From Gammaproteobacteria bacterium RIFCSPHIGHO2_12_FULL_36_30 (lineage in GTDB: Bacteria > Pseudomonadota > Gammaproteobacteria > Coxiellales > Coxiellaceae), in NCBI GenBank assembly GCA_001801815.1, contig MGXU01000007.1:62001-126000 (forward strand): a stretch of DNA of 64,000 nucleotides. The letters run 5' to 3'. Made by a program: the position numbers and the translations under genes. Every line of letters starts with the position of its first letter. Position 1 is the stretch's first letter. The notes beneath the pieces were generated by a model. The model was given only the letters and a program-made list of their open reading frames with translations, did no database searches and was not told the DNA's origin. Of this stretch, positions 9,535 to 21,192 are shown piece by piece.

Positions 9535-11049
9535 CTAATTATTTATTATTTTCTCAAAATGAGTAGTTTTGTTAATAAAACCGGCTTTTAAAAATAATTT
9601 TTGTGATACGATGTTTGCTGATTTTACCTTTGCAATAATATGTCTGCAGTGATAATTTTTCATCACCCATTCTATGCCTTGAGCCAAAATTTTTGTACCA
9701 TAGCCTTTGCCATGCACACCAGGATTAATATAAATACTCACTTCAGCAAAGTCTTTTTCAAAATCAAAACGAACTACACCAATCAATTCCTTCTTAAAAT
9801 TTTTTGCAATTAAAAGTTGCCGACTAGCATTTTTCAATAAACTATTAAACCAAGTTTTATGCTCATCAAATATTATTTCTTCTGATGAAAAGGAGTTTTT
9901 TCTTATCGCGGGGTGATTTCTTAAATGAAATATTGACTTAACATCATCTGGTGTCGCCTTTTTCAGATAAATTTCAGCCATTATCTTTTTTGACACTCTT
10001 TTCGTGCCACCACCATCTACTAAATTTTTAGCATTTTCTGATAATTTTTTCAATTTTTGCGGATTTAAAATTAATGCATTAATTGACGAAGTAATTAATT
10101 TTGTAGATACTTTTTTTAGTTCACCGAGATACTGTGCTGCGTTCATTGCAGCAAGAGCATTTGCCACAGATAATTGATTTTCTGCGACAGTAATAATTAA
10201 ACTGGGTAATCCTAAAAAACACCGTTCCCAACTATTAGTCCCACCAGCACCAATGCATAAATCAGCTTGCTTCATTAACTCTACTATATTTTCCACTTCT
10301 TGATAAAAGTAAATAAATTTGTGACGATCAAAATTTTTTTCAATTGCCATCGATCTGCTATTATTTTTCCCTAAAACCACATTTACAATCCCAGAAAACT
10401 TACTTTCTATAATACCTCTTAATACCATTTGAATAATGTTAACAGAGTCGCCACCGCCAAAAAAAACAAAAATATTTTGTAATAAATTTTTATTATTACT
10501 GCGCTGCTTAATTTTTAAAAATTCTGAGCGTAATAAAACATATTTTGTTCCCAACAATAATTCACACGAAGCTGGAACTAAATTTTTATAACGATCAGAC
10601 TGTAATTGCAAATTCTGATCCAATAATAAATCACAATCATGGTTTCTATTAGCTAAATCGTCAATGACCATTATTTTTTTACACAAAGTGCGCATGTGTT
10701 TTTCCCAGACGCTATCTAGCGAATAATGATCAATAATCAGTAAATCTACTTGCATTGATTGTAGAAAAAACGCTGTTTCATCTGCATCTTGTTGCTGAGA
10801 TACCCAAAGCCATTGACTGTATTTATCAGAATAAATTTGCTTCTGATACAGCTCTGCATCATCAAAACATAACTCTTTTAATTCATATTTATTTTTTAAA
10901 ATAACATGATTTAAACTTCCTGGGTATTTCCGACAAACAAACAAAACATGATGTCCTTCCGATCGCAAGACATTAGCCAATGTCAAGCATCGCATAATAT
11001 GCCCAGCTCCGATTAATGTAGAGGCATCAGTTCTAAACGCAATATTCAT
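9535..11049 (-). CDS. pseG: PseG-PseH fusion: UDP-sugar hydrolase plus N-acetyltransferase
   Basis: A 504-residue two-domain protein. Residues 1 to about 350 are PseG, which removes UDP from UDP-2,4-diacetamido-2,4,6-trideoxy-L-altrose: FRTDASTLIGAGHIMRC at the start and GAGGTNSWERCFLGLPS in the C-terminal GT-B-like half. Residues about 357-504 form a GNAT acetyltransferase (AEVSIYINPGVHGKGYGTKI is the acetyl-CoA loop) matching PseH, which acetylates the 4-amine one step before PseG acts. No stop or frameshift separates the domains. An internal ATG at 9981 begins the GNAT domain but has no clear ribosome site. It follows pseF by 6 bases. Confidence 0.93.
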   Translation of the reverse strand: MNIAFRTDASTLIGAGHIMRCLTLANVLRSEGHHVLFVCRKYPGSLNHVILKNKYELKELCFDDAELYQKQIYSDKYSQWLWVSQQQDADETAFFLQSMQVDLLIIDHYSLDSVWEKHMRTLCKKIMVIDDLANRNHDCDLLLDQNLQLQSDRYKNLVPASCELLLGTKYVLLRSEFLKIKQRSNNKNLLQNIFVFFGGGDSVNIIQMVLRGIIESKFSGIVNVVLGKNNSRSMAIEKNFDRHKFIYFYQEVENIVELMKQADLCIGAGGTNSWERCFLGLPSLIITVAENQLSVANALAAMNAAQYLGELKKVSTKLITSSINALILNPQKLKKLSENAKNLVDGGGTKRVSKKIMAEIYLKKATPDDVKSIFHLRNHPAIRKNSFSSEEIIFDEHKTWFNSLLKNASRQLLIAKNFKKELIGVVRFDFEKDFAEVSIYINPGVHGKGYGTKILAQGIEWVMKNYHCRHIIAKVKSANIVSQKLFLKAGFINKTTHFEKIINN

Positions 11050-11055
11050 GTATGT

Positions 11056-11750
11056 TTAAGTATTCTTTGTTTGATAAAGCAATCGATATTTTAACTCAGC
11101 TAAACCCCAATCACTGATGTTGTCAATATCCTGTACTTGATAGTCAGACAATACTATCCCGCTTGTTTTCTCAGAAAATAATGACTTTCTTTCCATAAAA
11201 GTTTTCACACGCGCCCAGTAGAACTGACCTGCGTCATGATACGCAGACTCTAAATCTTGTGATCGCGTCAAAATATATTCTGGATTAAAAAAACTAATTT
11301 TCTCTTCTTGGAAACGCAATGCGCGTTGAATTGGAAATGAAAATCGAACAACCGGAAGAATAATATCAATATCTTTATTCTGAAGTAGCTTATTAAACGC
11401 TGCCATTAAACTATCTAAACTCACTAAAGGCGCTGTTGGATATAGACAACACAAGTATTTTGGAAAAAATTGTCGCGCATGATATTCACTGACCACTCCA
11501 AATAAAACGTCAGCTGTTGTTGCAAAATCATCAGCTGTTTTAGTAGAACGCATAAACGGTACTTTAGCACCGTATTTTTTCGATATTTCTGCAATTTCAT
11601 CATCATCAGTTGAAACCATTACCTCATCAAACAAACCCGATTGCAAAGCAAGTTCAATCGAGTAAGCGATAATCGGTTTTCCACAAAAATCTCGAATATT
11701 TTTTCGTGGGATACGTTTGCTTCCGCCGCGCGCAGGTATTACTGCAAGAT

Positions 11751-11754
<4 letters not shown>
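11056..11754 (-). CDS. pseF: Pseudaminic acid cytidylyltransferase PseF
   Basis: Activates pseudaminic acid with CTP to CMP-pseudaminate, the glycosyltransferase donor. The 232-residue protein opens MNLAVIPARGGSKRIPRKN, the CMP-sugar synthetase signature, and carries VMVSTDDDEIA. The ATG at 11754 has AAAGGA 9 bases upstream and overlaps the pseC stop as ATGA; a TTG at 11763 is in frame but lacks spacing for that site. Confidence 0.94.
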
Positions 11755-13903
<2,149 letters not shown>

Positions 13904-13922
13904 TCATCTTGTCATTACTACA

Positions 13923-14987
13923 TCATTTGAGAGACAGAATTAAATCATCGCAACATCTTATCAACGCCCTCGCAATCTTCTTATCTTTCAAATCCTCAAC
14001 CGCCTGATTAATATCCTCTAACAAATATTTTTTACTGATTAATTTTTCCAATGGTAACAATTTTTTGTGATAATAATCATTAAATTTTCGAATATCTTGA
14101 TCTGGAACACTATCACCACCCCAGGTACCACAAATATGTTTTCCACAGATTAATTCGAATGGGTCAAGCGATATTTTTTCATGTGCAGGGGGATGTGATG
14201 CAAAAATACATTTTCCACCAAGCCGTTTTGTGATTTCAAATGCCAATTCAATCGTTTTACAACTACCCGCTGATTCAAAACAAAAATCAACACCAACATT
14301 ATTTGTTAATTTTTTTATTTCATCTTGCGTATTTTGATTTGCTGGATTAATCACATGCGTTGCACCTAATTCTTTTGCTAATAATAATTTTTCTGCATTA
14401 ATATCAATTGCAATAATTTTCTCAAAATGCCTTAATTTTGAGGATAAAAGTGCGCTCAAACCAATTCCACCTAATCCAACAAAACCAACTGTACCAGTAA
14501 ATTTTTCTGGCACTGCATTTAAAACCATTCCTAATCCTGTTGGAATTGCGCAACCATATAAAACAGCTAATTCATCAGGTGTGTGAATGGGTTTTTTTGT
14601 TAATCGATTCTCAGAAATAATTGCATAGTCGCTAAATGTAGTTACCGCGCCTGAATTAATAATTAACCCATCTTGCGTGTGATATTGAGATGCACCGCCA
14701 TCTAATCCATCACCTTTAATCCAACCCAGCACAACTGTATCATTTTTTTTTATTTTTGTAACACCTTCACCAACTTCGACAACAGTCCCGACACCTTCAT
14801 GTCCTAATAAATGTGGTAAATATTTATCTTCACCGCGAAGGCCAGAAATTTCCATTAATTGGCTGTGACATAATCCTGCAAATAATATTTTAACAAGTAC
14901 CTGACCCCTTTTTAATGTTGGAATTAAAATATTATTCAGTAAAACAAGCGGTTTATTTTGTTCTATTAATACAGCAGCAGTCATCAT
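13923..14987 (-). CDS. Zinc-dependent medium-chain alcohol dehydrogenase
   Basis: A 354-residue MDR-family oxidoreductase. Seen: GLCHSQL (catalytic zinc Cys), LLGHEGVGTVVEVGEGV (zinc-binding His-Glu and glycine motif), and the NAD-binding VGFVGLGGIGLSALL. I start at ATG 14987, one base past the stop of the E1 beta gene; an earlier start at 15026 would overlap that gene. Lying directly after the E1 alpha/beta pair, it may reduce the carbonyl compound those enzymes make. This is inference; the substrate cannot be read from sequence. Confidence 0.85.
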   Translation of the reverse strand: MMTAAVLIEQNKPLVLLNNILIPTLKRGQVLVKILFAGLCHSQLMEISGLRGEDKYLPHLLGHEGVGTVVEVGEGVTKIKKNDTVVLGWIKGDGLDGGASQYHTQDGLIINSGAVTTFSDYAIISENRLTKKPIHTPDELAVLYGCAIPTGLGMVLNAVPEKFTGTVGFVGLGGIGLSALLSSKLRHFEKIIAIDINAEKLLLAKELGATHVINPANQNTQDEIKKLTNNVGVDFCFESAGSCKTIELAFEITKRLGGKCIFASHPPAHEKISLDPFELICGKHICGTWGGDSVPDQDIRKFNDYYHKKLLPLEKLISKKYLLEDINQAVEDLKDKKIARALIRCCDDLILSLK

Positions 14988-14988
14988 A

Positions 14989-16035
14989 TTAAAATGGTCC
15001 CTTAAACCAATCACCTGGTACATCATGCGGGCGATTAGATACGGGCATCGCAGGAATTTTTACATTCAACATTTTCGCAACACGCTGCACAATATCTTCT
15101 GCTGTTGGATGATAATATTTTGTTAAACCAAAACTGGTTGGTTCTGGATTATCAGGATTGGCAATTAATTGTGGCGCAGATTGTAATTCAGAAAATAAAT
15201 TGCAACTGACGCGTGAAATGATTTCGCTCGCAACAGAGCACATTGGTTGACTTGTGTCTAATGCTAAAATACGCTTTGTTTTTCGAACCGAATTAAAAAT
15301 GGTTTCAAAATCTATCGGGCGAATGGATCGCAAATCAACCACTTCACAATCAATATTAAATTGTGATAAATAATTTGCAGCGCACATTGCTTCAACTGTC
15401 ATATATGACATTCCAATTAATGAAATATCTTTTCCTGCGTGCACTATTTTTGCTTTTCCTAATTCTATTTCGTAATTTTCATCCGGCACTTCGCTGATAC
15501 TATTATGCAACCAACGATGTTCTAAAAACACAACTGGATTTTGATCACGAATACTCGACAGTAACAAACCTTTTGCATCATACGCAGATGTTGGCGATAC
15601 CACTTTTAATCCCGGAATATGCGCAAACCACGATTGCAAATTTTGCGAATGCGTTGGACCTTGTCCGAAGCCGCGACCCATAATTAATCGAATCACAATT
15701 GGCACAGAATTTTGCGCGCCAAACATGTAATGCCATTTCGCTGCAGAATTAACGAGCTGATCCATTGCTAATAAAAAAAAGTCTAGTCTTTGATGTGACA
15801 TGACAGATGGAAATCCACCTAACGCCAATCCAACAGCAACACCTGTCATTGCATTTTCAGATGTGGGCATATCAAATACGCGATGCTCGCCAAATTTTTT
15901 TTGTAAATTTTGTGTGGTTCCAAAAATATTTTTTGGATCATCAGTTCCTAAACCATAACAAACTAATTTATTATTTTCTTGCATTGCAATGTGCATTGCT
16001 TCATTAATAGCAGCCGTAAAAGTTAATTGACGCAT
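14989..16035 (-). CDS. TPP-dependent 2-oxo acid dehydrogenase E1, beta subunit-like
   Basis: A 348-residue transketolase-pyrimidine-domain protein like the beta subunit of pyruvate/branched-chain E1. Landmarks: DMPTSENAMTGVAVGLAL with the Glu that normally activates TPP, then MGRGFGQGPTHSQ, and a C-terminal transketolase domain from about residue 195. It pairs with the alpha-subunit gene upstream (13-base overlap). No E2 (lipoyl) or E3 gene is nearby, so it is unlikely to be a catabolic dehydrogenase complex. A carboligase role in making a branched sugar is possible. Confidence 0.82.
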   Translation of the reverse strand: MRQLTFTAAINEAMHIAMQENNKLVCYGLGTDDPKNIFGTTQNLQKKFGEHRVFDMPTSENAMTGVAVGLALGGFPSVMSHQRLDFFLLAMDQLVNSAAKWHYMFGAQNSVPIVIRLIMGRGFGQGPTHSQNLQSWFAHIPGLKVVSPTSAYDAKGLLLSSIRDQNPVVFLEHRWLHNSISEVPDENYEIELGKAKIVHAGKDISLIGMSYMTVEAMCAANYLSQFNIDCEVVDLRSIRPIDFETIFNSVRKTKRILALDTSQPMCSVASEIISRVSCNLFSELQSAPQLIANPDNPEPTSFGLTKYYHPTAEDIVQRVAKMLNVKIPAMPVSNRPHDVPGDWFKGPF

Positions 16036-17012
16036 GCGATTTCCTCTCGCAATTTTTTTGCATATTCTCCAGTGATCGCTTCAATTTTATCTGGAAATGC
16101 AGACTTTTCTGCAAAATCAAAAGCAGCAATAATTTCTTGTGCAATATCCATTTTCATTTTTTCAAATTGATTTTCAGAAATAATATTTTTTTGTAAACAT
16201 TTTTTATAAAAAAAATTGATGGAATCTTTTTTAACCCAAGATTCATATTCTTCAACGGTTCGATAACCAATATCATTATCAAAATTAGGACCGCAATGTT
16301 CTCGATAACGATAATTATAAATTTCAACAAAACCAACACCATTTTTATTTCGAACATAATCTGTCATTTTTTGCAACGCATCAACGCAGGCTAAAACATC
16401 ATAACCATCTTCAACACAATCTGTTTTTGCACCGATTGCACGCACCATTTCAAAAATTTTTCGATTCATCGGTTGACGTTTATGCAATGGGGTATACACT
16501 GAATACAAATTATTTTCACAAATAAACAATATGGGTAATTTTTTTAATACTGCAAAATTTAATGACTCGTAAAACACACCTTCTTCAATTGCGCCATCGC
16601 CTAAATAAATACAACTAATTTTATCACTGCCCGCAAGCGAAATTGATAAACCCAAACCAACGCCGATCGGAATTGTGTTTCCAACAATCGCGGTGCTTCC
16701 CATAAATCCGACACTTTGGTCAATTAAATGCATTGAGCCACCACGTCCGCGACAACAGCCCGTTGCTTTTCCGTGAATTTCTGCAATCATTGCATTTAAA
16801 TTTCCACCTTTTGCTAAATAATGTGCGTGTGCACGGTGTGAGCTCACCGCAAAATCTTTTTTTTGCAACACAAAACCACTTGCAACTGCAGCCGCTTCTT
16901 GGCCAATTGATAAATGCACTGGCGTTCGCATTTTTTGTTTTGAATAATTATCTGCGATTGCTTCTTCGATCATGCGGATGCGAAGCATATTATATAATAA
17001 ATTTATTTTCAT
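16023..17012 (-). CDS. TPP-dependent 2-oxo acid dehydrogenase E1, alpha subunit-like
   Basis: A 329-residue protein with the TPP/Mg motif GDGAIEEGVFYES followed by CENN about 17 residues on, the usual GDG-NN signature, plus HLSIGQEAAAVASGF and RGRGGSMHL near the N-terminus. It forms a heterotetramer with the beta subunit in known relatives. The ATG at 17012 overlaps the upstream methyltransferase stop (ATGA), which decides against the TTG at 17024. Placement in a nucleotide-sugar operon implies a dedicated role, not central metabolism. Confidence 0.83.
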   Translation of the reverse strand: MKINLLYNMLRIRMIEEAIADNYSKQKMRTPVHLSIGQEAAAVASGFVLQKKDFAVSSHRAHAHYLAKGGNLNAMIAEIHGKATGCCRGRGGSMHLIDQSVGFMGSTAIVGNTIPIGVGLGLSISLAGSDKISCIYLGDGAIEEGVFYESLNFAVLKKLPILFICENNLYSVYTPLHKRQPMNRKIFEMVRAIGAKTDCVEDGYDVLACVDALQKMTDYVRNKNGVGFVEIYNYRYREHCGPNFDNDIGYRTVEEYESWVKKDSINFFYKKCLQKNIISENQFEKMKMDIAQEIIAAFDFAEKSAFPDKIEAITGEYAKKLREEIACVN

Positions 17013-17668
17013 GGGATGAACCAATAATAATCACCAGTATATCCAACTTCTTTAAATAATTTTTTCCATTCATCAACATGTAACACAGTTTTTGCAGTTA
17101 AATTCCAATCTTCCATGCGTTTTTTTTCTGCATCATCATGATATGCATCAACAGTAATAAAACTATGTTTTCGTTTTACGCGTTCAATTTCTTTTAATGC
17201 TTTTATTAATTCTGGTTTTTCTAAATTATGTAATGTTGTAATTGAAATCACACAATCAAAACTCTTGTCAGGAAATGGCAGTTGTGTTGCACAAGCAACA
17301 CTACAATCTTTTTTTACAGAATCCATTGCGTTTTCAATCGCATATTTCGAAATATCAATTCCTTTTACGGTAATACCCGGAATTAAACGCTGCATGTCAT
17401 GTAACATAAAACCTTTTGCACATCCAATATCTAAAACAGCACTTTTATCACTTAAATTATAGTGTTTTTTAAAATCAGGAATCACGGGTTCCCAATATTT
17501 TGGATTATAATTAAAACCACCATAACCTTGATCACGAGAGCCATCAAAAAAATCCTTTCCAAATTGTCGCGCTACTGCACGGTCTTCTGGTGTTTTTGTT
17601 TTGCCGCGCTCTTCTACATTGCGTTTTGTACGAGGGTAGTTTGCCAATAAATCAATTTCAATCCCCAT
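17009..17668 (-). CDS. SAM-dependent methyltransferase
   Basis: A 219-residue class I methyltransferase with DIGCAKGFML (SAM motif I) and VKGIDISKYAI (motif II acidic residue), then LPFPDKSFDCVIS. An N-terminal extension of about 80 residues with FDGSRDQGYGGFNYNPKYW is probably the substrate cap. Its partners (E1 pair downstream by ATGA overlap, TIGR04372 gene 15 bases downstream of the block start) suggest a sugar methyltransferase. Substrate unknown. Confidence 0.8.
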   Translation of the reverse strand: MGIEIDLLANYPRTKRNVEERGKTKTPEDRAVARQFGKDFFDGSRDQGYGGFNYNPKYWEPVIPDFKKHYNLSDKSAVLDIGCAKGFMLHDMQRLIPGITVKGIDISKYAIENAMDSVKKDCSVACATQLPFPDKSFDCVISITTLHNLEKPELIKALKEIERVKRKHSFITVDAYHDDAEKKRMEDWNLTAKTVLHVDEWKKLFKEVGYTGDYYWFIP

Positions 17669-17683
17669 GAAAACTCCAACTGT

Positions 17684-18919
17684 CTAATTCAACAATCCAT
17701 GATTCTGTTGCAAAAAATCTGCTCCAATTTTAATATAAATATCATTTACACTGATTGGATAATTTTTTTTATAGTTTTTCCAATAATGCATTTGCTGCAA
17801 TTTTATTTCACTTGTTTCATGCCATTCATTCGTTAAGTAACCCTCCATTTCCTTAACGACTTCCAGCAGCTCATCCTCATTATTCTCTACCATCGTCAAA
17901 TTCTGTTTTGCAAGCTCCATTAAAACATTATTTGATGCAAGTGAGCGACAAATTTCTGCGGTTTCACTTAATGTCAAAAACTGATTTGTCTCTATATTTT
18001 TAAGCAATTTTGGAATAAATAGCGTGCAAGGATACCACATTAACGTTTCTCCTAATCTCGGTGATATATTAGTTAGCAACACGGGTTTTCTAAAAATTTG
18101 CGAGACACAATCTAATCCAGTGCAGGTTGAAATACAAAAAAAACAATTTGCTGATAAATAAATATCCATAAAATCGGATCGCAAGGGATGATTTGCGTAA
18201 TCAATCACACAAGGATGTCCGACATCAAACGATTGGTTTACATATTTTCCCATTCGAAGGATGTAATAGCCTTTATTTGCCAGATAGAGCGCTGCCTTTC
18301 TATAAGATGCAACACTTGCGTCACGATGATTATGGTAACTCCAATCCTTTTCTGGATAATGCCGATTCAAGTAAGCAGAATCTCTAACCACCAAACAAAT
18401 AAATTGCGCATTATCAGCAATTCCTAACTGACGCATAATATTCCTTGCTTGTATTATTTCTTTTTCTGTGAAAAATAAGTGTGGCTTTTCAATTTTCTTT
18501 AGAAATCCATTTTTATCAATAGTACCAGTAGCACAGGATTCATACATTCTTTTTATTACATCATCTCGATATGATTTTCTGATAATCCATGACAAGCATT
18601 GATCCACTTGGATTGCTAATCTTGCAAATGGAAAAATAGGGATTACTCGACCCCACATCTTATACAATTGTATATTACATGGCTTTGACATGTTGTAGAA
18701 TATCGTTTTGATTTTTTGATCTAAGTTATTTAATTCGAGAGCACAAAGCATCAGCTCAGTTGTCAACGAATAATGACCGATTCGAAAAGATTGCAACCCG
18801 ACTATCCTGATTTTTATAAATGGTGATAGTAACACCAACATGAGTGCGACAGGGAAAGAAATTACATAAAGCAATCTGCGTAGGAAAGCTGTTAAAACGC
18901 GTTTTATAATTTTCAACAT
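17684..18919 (-). CDS. TIGR04372-family glycosyltransferase
   Basis: A 411-residue protein with one N-terminal hydrophobic segment (about 14-35). The segment ICLVVRDSAYL, then RDASVASYRKAALYLANKGY and ILRMGKYV, match my memory of the TIGR04372 glycosyltransferases, which occur in surface glycan loci. Activity and sugar are unassigned. It overlaps the upstream aminotransferase by 7 bases and lies 15 bases before the methyltransferase gene. Confidence 0.75.
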   Translation of the reverse strand: MLKIIKRVLTAFLRRLLYVISFPVALMLVLLSPFIKIRIVGLQSFRIGHYSLTTELMLCALELNNLDQKIKTIFYNMSKPCNIQLYKMWGRVIPIFPFARLAIQVDQCLSWIIRKSYRDDVIKRMYESCATGTIDKNGFLKKIEKPHLFFTEKEIIQARNIMRQLGIADNAQFICLVVRDSAYLNRHYPEKDWSYHNHRDASVASYRKAALYLANKGYYILRMGKYVNQSFDVGHPCVIDYANHPLRSDFMDIYLSANCFFCISTCTGLDCVSQIFRKPVLLTNISPRLGETLMWYPCTLFIPKLLKNIETNQFLTLSETAEICRSLASNNVLMELAKQNLTMVENNEDELLEVVKEMEGYLTNEWHETSEIKLQQMHYWKNYKKNYPISVNDIYIKIGADFLQQNHGLLN

Positions 18920-20034
18920 ACAAAAAATTCTTTTATCATTGAAACAACGTAAGTTACTTCTTTATCCCTTAACTCAGGACAAACCGGCAAACTCAACATT
19001 TGTTCCATTAATTTTTCCGCAACCGGAAAATCACCCATTTTATAATTTAAATTTTTTGCTGCCGGCTGTAAATGTAATGGGATAGGATAATGAACACGTG
19101 TATCGATTCCATTTTCTTTTAAATAATATGCTAACGTATCACGCTTTTCGGTTAAAATAACAAAATTATGATATACAGAAAATAAATTGTCTGGATCTGA
19201 AGGCACCATCACCACATCTCTTAAAGCATCTTGATATCGAAATGCATTTCTTCTACGTACAGCATTCCATTCGTCTAAATGATTTAATCCAAGCGACACA
19301 ATTTTCGCTTGCACACTATCCATTCGTGAATTCAAGCCCCACATTGCACACGTGTCACGATCTTTTAGACCATGGTTACGCAATAATTTTAATTGTTCAT
19401 AATAATCTTTATTGTTTGTTGTAATAATTCCAGCGTCTCCGTACGCATGCAAGTTTTTTAATGGATGTAAACTAAAGCAACCAAAATCGCCAATTGTTCC
19501 TGTGAATTTTCCATCATATGATGCGCCAATCGATTGCGCTGCATCTTCAATCACAAATAAATTATATGCTCGTGCAATTTTTGTAATCGCATTCATTTCG
19601 GCAGGGCGACCCGTTAAATGAACTGGCAATATTGCTTTAGTTTTTTTTGTTATTAATTTTTCAATGTTGCTTACATCGATATTTAAATCATTACATACAT
19701 CGCAAAAAACAGGCGTTGCACCAACAGCCGCAACCGCTCCTGCTGATGCAATAAATGAATTAACAGGAATAATAACTTCATCACCTGCACCAATATTTAA
19801 AACTTTTAATGCCAAAATAATTGCGTCTGTGCCATTTGCTAATGTTAAAACATAGGGGCAATTTAAATAATCAGATAATCCTTTTTCTAATTTTTCTACA
19901 TATTCGCCTAAAATATATGAGCCTGATGAAAACACCTCATCAACGCCTTTTAAAATCTCATCTCGCTGCAAAACGTAGCGCTTTTGAAAGTTAACAAAAG
20001 GAATGGTTAATTTATTTTCTGTGATAACGCTCAT
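18913..20034 (-). CDS. DegT/DnrJ/EryC1/StrS sugar aminotransferase (copy 1)
   Basis: A 373-residue PLP enzyme that aminates a keto sugar nucleotide. Seen: ANGTDAIILALK (cofactor loop), IEDAAQSIGASY and the PLP lysine in FSLHPLKNLHAYGDAG. C-terminal HYPIPLHLQPA is typical of the FdtB/QdtB/DesV-like branch. The start at 20034 overlaps the stop of copy 2 as ATGA. It is a clear paralogue of its upstream neighbour, with the same motif order, so two amination steps or two substrates are implied. Confidence 0.88.
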   Translation of the reverse strand: MSVITENKLTIPFVNFQKRYVLQRDEILKGVDEVFSSGSYILGEYVEKLEKGLSDYLNCPYVLTLANGTDAIILALKVLNIGAGDEVIIPVNSFIASAGAVAAVGATPVFCDVCNDLNIDVSNIEKLITKKTKAILPVHLTGRPAEMNAITKIARAYNLFVIEDAAQSIGASYDGKFTGTIGDFGCFSLHPLKNLHAYGDAGIITTNNKDYYEQLKLLRNHGLKDRDTCAMWGLNSRMDSVQAKIVSLGLNHLDEWNAVRRRNAFRYQDALRDVVMVPSDPDNLFSVYHNFVILTEKRDTLAYYLKENGIDTRVHYPIPLHLQPAAKNLNYKMGDFPVAEKLMEQMLSLPVCPELRDKEVTYVVSMIKEFFVC

Positions 20035-21179
20035 GCATAAAATTCCTTAATAAGATCTATCATATAATCTAAATCATCCTGCGAAATAAATTCATGTACG
20101 GGTAATGATAATGTTTGCGAACAAATTTTTTCTGTTTTTGGAAAATCACCCTGCTTATATCCATATGCTTTTGCTGCAGGCTGTAAATGCATTGGAATAG
20201 GATAATGTATTTTTGCATCAACACCATTTTCAATTAAATAATTTTTTAGCTCATCACGATTTTCGCATCGAACAGAATACAAATGGTAAACTTGTTTAAT
20301 ATCATTTTCTCTTGTTGGAATAATAATTTCAGGTATGGTTTTTAAGCCGTGATCTAAATAATTTGCATTACGAATTCGAGACTCAGTGATATAATTTAAT
20401 TTAGTTGATAAAACATGATCAGCAACCACCGCTTGAATTGTGTCTAAACGTGAATTATAAGAAAATAAAACGCACTCGTCACGACCTTTTAATCCGTGAT
20501 TGCGTATTAACTGCAATTGATTTGCAATTTCGTCAGAGTGAGTTGTAATAATGCCACCATCGCCCCATACATTTAAATTTTTAAGCGGATGAAAACTAAA
20601 ACAACCAATATCTCCTAATGTTCCGGCAAATTTATTTTTATACGTTGCTTGAATTGCATGACACGCATCTTCCACAACAAATAAATTATATTTTTTTGCA
20701 ATTAAATTAATCTCATCCATGTGACATGGTTTTCCAGCCCAATGCACTGGTATAATTGCTTTTGTTCTTGCTGTAATTTTTGACTCAATTTCTGCGGGAT
20801 TAATATTATAATCATCTAAAATATCTGCGAAAACAGGTTTTGCACCTGCCGTTACGATTGCGCCAATCGTTGCATAAAAAGTAAATGGTGTTGTAATAAT
20901 TTCATCACCTTCTTTAATTTCTAATGCTTTTAAGCTTAAAAACAAGGCATCTGTACCACTGCCAACTCCAATTGCATGTCGTGCATTTATTATAATTTTA
21001 AATTTTTCTTCAAACTCATCAACTGCTTTTCCCAACGTAAAATCATTACCCATCACAACGTTTTTTATTTTTTGTAAAATTACATCACAATCTGAAAATT
21101 GCTGCGATAAATAATTGTGATTGATATTTAATTTGTTGTCTTGTTGGTATTGTTTTGGTAAAAAGTTTATGACCGTCAT
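20031..21179 (-). CDS. DegT/DnrJ/EryC1/StrS sugar aminotransferase (copy 2)
   Basis: A 382-residue paralogue of the downstream aminotransferase. Motifs: GVGSGTDALFLSLKAL, VEDACHAIQATY, PLP lysine in FSFHPLKNLNVWGDGG, and HYPIPMHLQPAAK. The ATG at 21179 has AGGA 10 bases upstream; an earlier start at 21206 would run 14 bases into the PhyH gene. The two copies have diverged throughout, so duplication is not recent. Substrate probably a 3-keto or 4-keto sugar nucleotide. Confidence 0.87.
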   Translation of the reverse strand: MTVINFLPKQYQQDNKLNINHNYLSQQFSDCDVILQKIKNVVMGNDFTLGKAVDEFEEKFKIIINARHAIGVGSGTDALFLSLKALEIKEGDEIITTPFTFYATIGAIVTAGAKPVFADILDDYNINPAEIESKITARTKAIIPVHWAGKPCHMDEINLIAKKYNLFVVEDACHAIQATYKNKFAGTLGDIGCFSFHPLKNLNVWGDGGIITTHSDEIANQLQLIRNHGLKGRDECVLFSYNSRLDTIQAVVADHVLSTKLNYITESRIRNANYLDHGLKTIPEIIIPTRENDIKQVYHLYSVRCENRDELKNYLIENGVDAKIHYPIPMHLQPAAKAYGYKQGDFPKTEKICSQTLSLPVHEFISQDDLDYMIDLIKEFYA

Positions 21180-21192
21180 AAGCAATCTATCC

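Noticed and set aside
16023-17012. Pyruvate dehydrogenase of central metabolism
   Set aside because: No E2/E3 genes and tight coupling with sugar genes; a glycan role is more likely.
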